A stretch of DNA of 10,047 nucleotides from Clostridiales bacterium. Its GTDB lineage: Bacteria; Bacillota; Clostridia; Lachnospirales; Lachnospiraceae. The translations under genes were made by a program, and so were the position numbers. The notes below the pieces were generated by a model that was given only the letters and a program-made list of their open reading frames with translations, was not told where the DNA came from and made no database searches. The number at the start of each line of letters is the position of its first letter. The first letter of the stretch is position 1. Location: positions 1 to 10,047 of the forward strand of contig JAHZHG010000070.1 of the NCBI GenBank assembly GCA_019420425.1, written 5' to 3'. Below are positions 1-4,698 of this stretch, in pieces.

Positions 1-810
1 CAGGATGCCCAGGATGCCTACAAGAGATAACCACTCTGTCCTGCCCAGGTTATATTTGAAGTAATAAATTACCGTCGTGCTTCTGACCACATAAAGAGAA
101 AAATAAAATAGATTCAGTAAAAACAAAATCCATGCCTGTCCGGTAAGCCCTTTGAAATCCTCCTTCAGCGAGGCATGCTTCTGATTCACCGTGGGAGGTA
201 CGACTTCCTTGGTGCTGGCAAATGTTGCAAAAAAGATAAACATTGCTGCAATTCCATATATTGTCATGGTAATGAGATAGCCTTTTGCCTCATCCCCATT
301 GCCAAAGAAACGTACAAGCGGCTCCGTAATCGTCATTACGATTGCCGTTCCGGCCATGGCACAGACCATTCTTGTGGACACCAGCACATCCCGTTCATGG
401 ATGTCTGAAGTAAGCCTTGGCACAATTGTATTAAGGGGTATGTTTACCACCGTGTATGCCGTGCAAAGGAGACAGTATGTCACATATGCCCATATCAGCT
501 TACCGCTGCTTCCCAGGTCCGGAATAAGAAAAGTCAAAAACGTAAAAACCGCAAACGGCACAGCGCCAACCAGAAAATAAGGCCTTCCCTGTCCCCATTT
601 TGTATGGGTCCGGTCTACAATGAGCCCCATTCCCGTATCCGTTAACGCATCAATAAATTTTGTCACCAGCATCATCGTGCCGGCCGCTGCTGCCGTAATC
701 CCAAATACGTCTGTATAAAATACCATAAGATAGGAGGCCATGGTGCTGAAAACCAGATTACACCCAAGGTCGCCAATTCCATATCCTATGCGCTTTCCCC
801 ATTTTCCCAT
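1..810 (-). CDS. GPH-family cation:sugar symporter (MFS), 3' part off the left edge
   Basis: This is an open frame of 270 codons from ATG at 810 to the window edge with no stop; the family is usually 450-480 residues, so the C-terminal 40% is missing. The N-terminus (GYGIGDLGCN, then YLMVFYTDVFG) and the block KFIDALTDTGMG followed by TKWGQGRPYFL are hallmarks of the glycoside-pentoside-hexuronide family (MelB, XynB/YicJ, UidB). D54 and D58 match the two cation-binding aspartates of MelB (Asp55, Asp59), so Na+ or H+ coupling is likely. N123 in VVNIPLN stands where MelB has sugar-binding Asp124, as in many non-melibiose members. Several hydrophobic membrane segments are evident. AGGAGAAGG precedes the ATG. 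It starts 16 bp after the kinase stop, as the third gene of the operon. Role inferred: inner-membrane import of the sugar or polyol used by the two upstream enzymes. Family is confident; substrate is unknown. Confidence 0.93.
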   Translation of the reverse strand, partial: MGKWGKRIGYGIGDLGCNLVFSTMASYLMVFYTDVFGITAAAAGTMMLVTKFIDALTDTGMGLIVDRTHTKWGQGRPYFLVGAVPFAVFTFLTFLIPDLGSSGKLIWAYVTYCLLCTAYTVVNIPLNTIVPRLTSDIHERDVLVSTRMVCAMAGTAIVMTITEPLVRFFGNGDEAKGYLITMTIYGIAAMFIFFATFASTKEVVPPTVNQKHASLKEDFKGLTGQAWILFLLNLFYFSLYVVRSTTVIYYFKYNLGRTEWLSLVGILGIL

Positions 811-826
811 ATCCTTCTCCTTTTTC

Positions 827-2422
827 CTACCAGTTCATCGCTTCAATCGCGGCTTTCTCAATGGCAAGCCCGGCTTTGTACCGCTCCATGAACACCCGGA
901 ATCCCTCCACATCTTCCTTATCCGGCGTCACTGTTTCGCCGGATAATCCCCCGAAGATCCGTTTTTCCAGATAATCCTCCAGCCTTTCCCCCGTTTTTCG
1001 GTCAATCATGTATGCCGCCAGCAGCGCAATTCCCCATGCTCCGCCTTCGCTTGCCGTATCCATCACGGTTACCGGCGCATTTACCGCCGCTGCAAGGTAT
1101 CTCTGTCCGACTCCCTTTGTCTTAAAGAAGCCGCCGTGTCCCATGATCCGCTCTACGTTTACCTGCTCATCCTCCATCAGGATGTCCATTCCCAGCTTTA
1201 CCGCCCCAAGGGACGTATAGAGATGGACCTTCATAAAGTTTGCCAGATTAAACCTGCTTTCCGCCATGCGCAGAAAAGCCAGCCGGCCCTCATTCAGCAT
1301 AGTAATGTTCTCGCCGGAATAGTAGCCGTACGCAAGGAGCCCTCCGCAGTCCGGATCGCCGTTTAATGCATTCGTATACAGCTTTTCAAACAGCTCTCCC
1401 GTCTCTGTCTGCATCCCCATCAGATCTGCAAATTCCTTAAAGAGGCCGATCCAGGCATTCAGATCCGAGGTTCCATTGTTTGCATGAGACATCGCGCATG
1501 GGAAGCCTGCGGGCGTCATGACCATGTCAATTTCCCGGTAAACCCGGCTCAGCTGCTTTTCCAGCACGATCATGGCGAACGTGCTGGTACCGGCTGATAC
1601 GTTTCCCGTTCCCGGCGCCACGGAATTGGTTGCCGTCATGCCGGTCCCTGCATCTCCCTCCGGCGGGCACAGGGGAATGCCTGCGCGAAGGAGGCCGGTT
1701 TCATCCAAAAATGCCGCGCCTTCCTCCGTCAGCACTCCCGCATTCTCCCCTGCCACAAGGATTTCCGGGAAAATATCCTTCATTTTCCATGTATAGCCAA
1801 AGGGCGCCGTCAACGCATCGAACTTCCTCACCATCTCTGCATCGTAATCCTTGGTCTTGGGATCGACCGGAAACATTCCTGCCGCGTCGCCGATTCCAAT
1901 CACCCGTTTTCCGGTAAGCTTCCAATGGATGTAAGCGCTCAGTGTGGCCACATAATCCAGCCGGGCCACATGCTCCTCCCCATCCAGGATGCGCTGGTAC
2001 AAATGCGCCGCGGTCCAGCGAAGGGGAATATTAAAGTCAAACAATTCCGTCAGTTCATCCGCCGCTTTCTGCGTATTCGTATTTCTCCAGGTCTGGAATG
2101 GGGCAATCTGGTTTCCCTCCTTATCCAGCGCCATGTACCCGTGCATCATTGCGCTGACGCCGATAGCGCCGATATTTTGGAGAGCAACGCCGTATTTCTT
2201 TTCCACTTCTTCTCTTAAGGAGCTGTAGCACCTGCGTATCCCTGTGTGGATTTGGTCAAGGCTGTAGGTCCAGATATTGTCAACCAGGGAGTTTTCCCAG
2301 TCGTAGATTCCCACCGCAAGCACCTGTCCCTTAAGGTCGATGAGCACTCCCTTGATTCTGGTCGAACCCAGTTCAATTCCAAGCGCCGTTTTTCCTTCTG
2401 TAATCTGTCTTTTTGCTTCCAT
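827..2422 (-). CDS. FGGY-family carbohydrate kinase (xylulokinase/ribulokinase-like)
   Basis: This 531-residue cytoplasmic ATP-dependent sugar kinase is predicted to phosphorylate a ketose or related sugar. Visible motifs: the N-terminal phosphate-binding strand-turn ALGIELGSTRIKGVLID (13-29); MMHGYMALD (92-100), equivalent to the xylulokinase QMHG substrate loop; TWRNT (111-115); GDAGTG (256-261) with D257 as the probable catalytic base; VSAGTST (275-281); and a C-terminal ATP-binding half with GHGGFFKTKG (428-437) and EGGAWG (459-464). The frame is open upstream to 2587 inside the dehydrogenase gene, but ATG 2422 is chosen. It has GGGAG just upstream, it opens with a family-typical N-terminus, and the extra residues would be the dehydrogenase's own 3' end read in another frame. 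It lies 26 bp after the dehydrogenase stop and 16 bp before the transporter. The length exceeds classical XylB (about 485-500). It resembles a group often labelled only 'FGGY kinase', some of which sit in L-arabinose loci as L-ribulokinases. Substrate is unassigned. Confidence 0.92.
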   Translation of the reverse strand: MEAKRQITEGKTALGIELGSTRIKGVLIDLKGQVLAVGIYDWENSLVDNIWTYSLDQIHTGIRRCYSSLREEVEKKYGVALQNIGAIGVSAMMHGYMALDKEGNQIAPFQTWRNTNTQKAADELTELFDFNIPLRWTAAHLYQRILDGEEHVARLDYVATLSAYIHWKLTGKRVIGIGDAAGMFPVDPKTKDYDAEMVRKFDALTAPFGYTWKMKDIFPEILVAGENAGVLTEEGAAFLDETGLLRAGIPLCPPEGDAGTGMTATNSVAPGTGNVSAGTSTFAMIVLEKQLSRVYREIDMVMTPAGFPCAMSHANNGTSDLNAWIGLFKEFADLMGMQTETGELFEKLYTNALNGDPDCGGLLAYGYYSGENITMLNEGRLAFLRMAESRFNLANFMKVHLYTSLGAVKLGMDILMEDEQVNVERIMGHGGFFKTKGVGQRYLAAAVNAPVTVMDTASEGGAWGIALLAAYMIDRKTGERLEDYLEKRIFGGLSGETVTPDKEDVEGFRVFMERYKAGLAIEKAAIEAMNW

Positions 2423-2448
2423 GCTTCTCCCTTCGTATGCTGCCCTGT

Positions 2449-3225
2449 TTAGAAGCAGGTAAATGCACCGTCGATGATAAAGTCTGAACCTGTGGTAAAG
2501 GTACTGGTATCTCCGGCCAGGTAAACGCAGATGGATTCCAGCTCTTCCGGCCTTCCCATCCTTCCTAAGGGAGCCATTGCATTCCACTTTTCAATCAGCG
2601 GGATCAGGGTCGGAGAATTCAGGGTCAGCTCTGTACCGATATATCCCGGGCTGATGCTGTTTACGCGGACTCCGCGCTTTGCCCATTCAATTGCCAGCGA
2701 TTTTGTAAGCTGGATTACGCCTGCCTTTGATGCGTTGTATGCGCACTGCGGCTGCGGCACGTTAACGATATGGGCCGACATGGAAGCTGTGTTAATAATG
2801 GAACCGCCGCCATGCTCCAGCATATATTTTCCGGCTGCGATATCCGTAAGGAATATTCCGTTCAGGTTGATGTTGATTACTTTGTTCCACTGCTCATAGG
2901 TCATCTCTTCTGCCGGCGCGTTGATGCAGATCCCTGCATTGTTATGACAGAAATCGAGCCCTCCCAGCTCCTTTACCACCTCGGCGACCATGGCATCCAC
3001 CTGTTCCTTATCGGTACAGTCTGTCTGGATGGCAATCACCCTTCTGCCGGTTTTCTCCGCAAGCTCTGCCGCCGTCTTTTTGGCCTCTTCTATATCCAGA
3101 TCCACAATGGCCACGTCAGCGCCGGCTTCCGCAAATGCCGTTGCCGTACATTTGCCAATCCCTCTTGCCGCTCCTGTTACAAATCCTTTTTTCCCGTCCA
3201 ATCTCATTTTTTCGATAATGCCCAT
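2449..3225 (-). CDS. NAD-type short-chain dehydrogenase, polyol/ketose class
   Basis: This is a 258-residue classical SDR, full length for the family. The Rossmann nucleotide motif TGAARGIG is at 17-24, NNAG at 95-98, and the probable active site is N120, S150, Y163, K167 (YNASK), followed by SPGYIGTEL (192-200). Asp42 at the end of the second strand suggests NAD(H) over NADP(H), in line with catabolic oxidation. The stretch SMSAHIVNVPQPQCAYNASKAG closely resembles sorbose reductase and arabinitol/mannitol dehydrogenases of the SDR family, so a polyol-to-ketose (or reverse) reaction is inferred. ATG 3225 follows AAAGGAG at a good distance; a second in-frame Met at residue 7 is less well placed. 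It is first in the three-gene operon, ahead of an FGGY kinase and a GPH symporter. It could instead be a sugar dehydrogenase or epimerising oxidoreductase; SDR substrate calls from sequence are weak. Confidence 0.93.
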   Translation of the reverse strand: MGIIEKMRLDGKKGFVTGAARGIGKCTATAFAEAGADVAIVDLDIEEAKKTAAELAEKTGRRVIAIQTDCTDKEQVDAMVAEVVKELGGLDFCHNNAGICINAPAEEMTYEQWNKVININLNGIFLTDIAAGKYMLEHGGGSIINTASMSAHIVNVPQPQCAYNASKAGVIQLTKSLAIEWAKRGVRVNSISPGYIGTELTLNSPTLIPLIEKWNAMAPLGRMGRPEELESICVYLAGDTSTFTTGSDFIIDGAFTCF

Positions 3226-3242
3226 ACTGTTCTCCTTTCAAT

Positions 3243-3270
3243 AAAGTAATTTTGTAAAATTATTTGTCAA
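3243..3270 (-). promoter_or_regulatory. Candidate promoter of the dehydrogenase-kinase-transporter operon
   Basis: On the minus strand a perfect -35 TTGACA lies at 3270-3265, with a weaker -10 TACTTT at 3248-3243 (16-bp spacing). The AT-rich palindrome 3262-3247 fills the spacer, an ideal place for a repressor. The weak point is the leader: transcription would begin near 3236, only about 11 bases before the ATG, so the Shine-Dalgarno would sit at the very 5' end. A TATAAT on the same strand at 3348-3343 is an alternative -10 without a convincing -35. Confidence 0.4.
3247..3262. promoter_or_regulatory. Putative ROK operator, operon side
   Basis: TAATTTTGTAAAATTA is a pseudo-palindrome with perfect 7-bp arms around a GT centre. 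It occupies the spacer between the -35 and -10 proposed for the operon. Its 13-base core (3248-3260) recurs as an exact inverted copy at 3407-3419 on the regulator side. A looser relative, ATTTGTCAAAAT, abuts it at 3262-3273. A binding site for the neighbouring ROK protein is inferred from position and symmetry. Confidence 0.5.
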
Positions 3271-3271
3271 A

Positions 3272-3283
3272 ATGTAATTACAT
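3272..3283. repeat. Short perfect palindrome in the divergent promoter region
   Basis: ATGTAATTACAT is a perfect 12-bp palindrome just upstream of the proposed operon -35. It does not match the repeated operator core. It could be a site for a second regulator or simply chance in AT-rich DNA. Confidence 0.25.
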
Positions 3284-3361
3284 AATAATCGTTTATTGTC
3301 ATTTTAGCAAGACGTAATAATAAACAATATTTTAACTGCCAAATTATACATATTGCATACT

Positions 3362-3390
3362 GGATTTCTTTTGGTCTTTCGTGATATAAT
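3362..3390 (+). promoter_or_regulatory. Extended -10 promoter of the ROK regulator gene
   Basis: TGATATAAT at 3382-3390 is a perfect extended -10 (TG-N-TATAAT, hexamer at 3385-3390). The -35 position, 17 bp upstream (GGATTT at 3362-3367), is poor, which is normal for extended -10 promoters. Transcription would start near 3397, upstream of the second operator copy and about 35 bases from the ATG at 3433. TGATATAATATCA around the -10 is itself symmetric. Confidence 0.6.
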
Positions 3391-3406
3391 ATCAATTTAC
3401 TAAATG

Positions 3407-3419
3407 ATTTTACAAAATT
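3407..3419. promoter_or_regulatory. Putative ROK operator, regulator side
   Basis: ATTTTACAAAATT is the exact reverse complement of the 13 bases at 3248-3260. It falls between the expected transcription start (about 3397) and the Shine-Dalgarno GAGG (3420-3423) of the ROK gene, where bound protein would block its own transcription. The two copies are about 158 bp apart centre to centre, so looping is possible. Function is inferred. Confidence 0.5.
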
Positions 3420-3432
3420 GAGGATGGTATTT

Positions 3433-4569
3433 ATGAAAAAAAGCATTACCCCGAATCAGATTAAGCAGAATAACCGCAATCTGATTTATCATTACATTTA
3501 TAAACAGAAAAAGGTCTCCCAGCAGGATATTGCCTATGACCTCCATCTGAGCCGCCCTACCGTCACCGCAAACCTGACTGCCATGGAAAATGACGGTCTG
3601 ATCCGTAAAAACGGATGGATTGATACAGAATTTGTCGGGAGAAAGGCCTTTGCCTATTCTATTGTTCCGGATTACCGCATCGGTATTGGGGTGGAAATTT
3701 TAACGAAGGAAATAAAACTGATTGCCATCGATCTATATGGCGAAAAGATCGACCGCAGGGTATATGAAATTGTCTTTGAACGTAAGGAGTCCTATTTCAA
3801 AGCTGTATGTGATAAAATACTTGAATTTAAACGCTCGCTTGGGACGGCAGATCAGCAGATTCTCGGCATTGGCTTCGCCATGCAGGGACTGGTCACCCCG
3901 GACAAACAGACCATGCTGTATGGTGAGATCCTCTCCTGCACCGGGCTCTCCGTCAACGAGTTTTCCCGGCATCTCCCCTACCCCTGCTCGTTTATCCACG
4001 ACGCCGACAGCGCGGCCATTTCCGAATTGTGGGTATCCCCTGAGCTTACGGATGCGTTTTACCTCTCCTTAAGCAGGCATCTCGGCGCTGCCATTATCTC
4101 AAAGGGCACAATAGTAACCGGAAAGCACGGCCACAGCTCGACGATAGAGCATATCCAGATGCAGCCGGACGGGGCCAGATGCTACTGCGGCAGACGGGGC
4201 TGCATGGAAACGCTGCTGTCCCTGACCTCACTTCTGGCAGAATCGGAAACGCTGGAGGATTTTTTTGAAAACGTACGGCATCAAGAGCCCTCCGCCTTAT
4301 CCCGCTGGAACAGCTTTCTCGAAAACCTAGCGAAGGCAGTCAATATGCTTCACCTGATTTATGATACGGATTTTATTCTTGGCGGATATCTTGCCCCGTA
4401 CCTGCGCAAGGAGGACCTTGCGTTCGTTCACCGCAAAATCCAGCAGATGACGCCGTTTGCAGAACCGCATGATTTCCTCCTGATCAGCAAAATGCCCAGA
4501 CACAATATCTCCATTGGCGCTGCTCTTCCTTATATTCAGGAATTCTTAAATAATCCGGTAAGCCTTTAA
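3433..4569 (+). CDS. ROK-family transcriptional repressor (XylR/NagC type)
   Basis: The product is 378 residues, the normal size for ROK regulators. The N-terminus carries a winged helix-turn-helix (about 12-60, with VSQQDIAYDLHLSRPTV as the helix-turn-helix). The rest is a sugar-kinase-like fold: GIGFAMQG at 145-152, HDADSAAISE at 189-198, and the zinc-binding signature H240 with C250-x-C252-x4-C257 (ARCYCGRRGCME). These are the marks of DNA-binding ROK proteins that sense a sugar or sugar phosphate. ATG 3433 is chosen because GAGG at 3420-3423 lies 9 bases upstream; in-frame TTG 3418 and ATG 3424 have no properly spaced site. It is divergent from the dehydrogenase-kinase-transporter operon, which it probably represses, along with itself, through the paired palindromes at 3247-3262 and 3407-3419. 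The inducer is unknown but presumably the operon's substrate or product. It converges on the P-type ATPase gene. Confidence 0.93.
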   Translation: MKKSITPNQIKQNNRNLIYHYIYKQKKVSQQDIAYDLHLSRPTVTANLTAMENDGLIRKNGWIDTEFVGRKAFAYSIVPDYRIGIGVEILTKEIKLIAIDLYGEKIDRRVYEIVFERKESYFKAVCDKILEFKRSLGTADQQILGIGFAMQGLVTPDKQTMLYGEILSCTGLSVNEFSRHLPYPCSFIHDADSAAISELWVSPELTDAFYLSLSRHLGAAIISKGTIVTGKHGHSSTIEHIQMQPDGARCYCGRRGCMETLLSLTSLLAESETLEDFFENVRHQEPSALSRWNSFLENLAKAVNMLHLIYDTDFILGGYLAPYLRKEDLAFVHRKIQQMTPFAEPHDFLLISKMPRHNISIGAALPYIQEFLNNPVSL

Positions 4570-4573
4570 GTGC

Positions 4574-4612
4574 AAAAAAATCAGGGATTTCCCGCAGGCT
4601 TCCGCCTCCCTG
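4574..4612 (-). terminator. Weak second hairpin plus T-run between ROK and ATPase genes
   Basis: On the minus strand CAGGGA (4612-4607) can pair with TCCCTG (4587-4582), followed by a T-run at 4580-4574. The stem is only 6 bp and encloses 19 bases with a small inner GGC/GCC hairpin, so it is a marginal terminator. It could back up the stronger one at 4640-4683 and protect the ROK gene from antisense reading. The same bases also read as part of the amidase-like frame at 4639. Confidence 0.3.
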
Positions 4613-4639
4613 TCCCGCGTCAATCACCACTGTAGGCAT
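4574..4639 (-). pseudogene. Possible amidase gene-start remnant (very uncertain)
   Basis: Downstream of the ATPase on the minus strand, AGGAGG is followed after a 6-base T-run by ATG at 4639. The frame begins MPTVVIDAGQGG, which resembles the opening of N-acetylmuramoyl-L-alanine amidases (VVIDAGHGG) except that the zinc-binding His is Gln. The similarity fades within about 12 residues. The frame then runs antisense into the ROK gene and stops at 4484, giving 51 codons in all. It may be a deletion remnant of a cell-wall amidase gene or plain coincidence. It is not a functional amidase. Confidence 0.2.
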
Positions 4640-4683
4640 AAAAAACCTCCTGCATTACCTGTCTTTAACAGCATATGCAGGAG
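4640..4683 (-). terminator. Intrinsic terminator of the P-type ATPase gene
   Basis: On the minus strand CTCCTGCAT (4683-4675) pairs perfectly with ATGCAGGAG (4655-4647) over 9 bp. The 19-base loop contains a nested CTGT/ACAG stem. After one or two G residues comes a run of six T (4645-4640). It begins 15 bases after the ATPase stop, a standard position. On the plus strand the following U-tract is poor, so it is a weak terminator at best for the ROK gene. Confidence 0.75.
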
Positions 4684-4698
4684 AATTTCATTTGCTGA

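Noticed and set aside
2423..2587. Upstream extension of the kinase frame into the dehydrogenase gene
   Set aside because: The 55 extra residues are the dehydrogenase 3' end read in another frame; ATG 2422 has its own ribosome site and a family-typical N-terminus.
2770..3249. Open frame of 159 codons antisense to the dehydrogenase
   Set aside because: It is opposite a clear SDR with intact catalytic motifs and shows no ribosome site or domain of its own.
3283..3297. Possible catabolite-responsive (cre) element around AATAATCGTTTATT
   Set aside because: The CG centre with A/T flanks is suggestive, but about three positions of the consensus fail (no TG at the left side, no C at the right), so support is too weak in AT-rich DNA.
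3343..3348. Minus-strand TATAAT as the main promoter of the sugar operon
   Set aside because: It has no credible -35 at 16-18 bp and lacks a TGN extension in register; kept only as an alternative.
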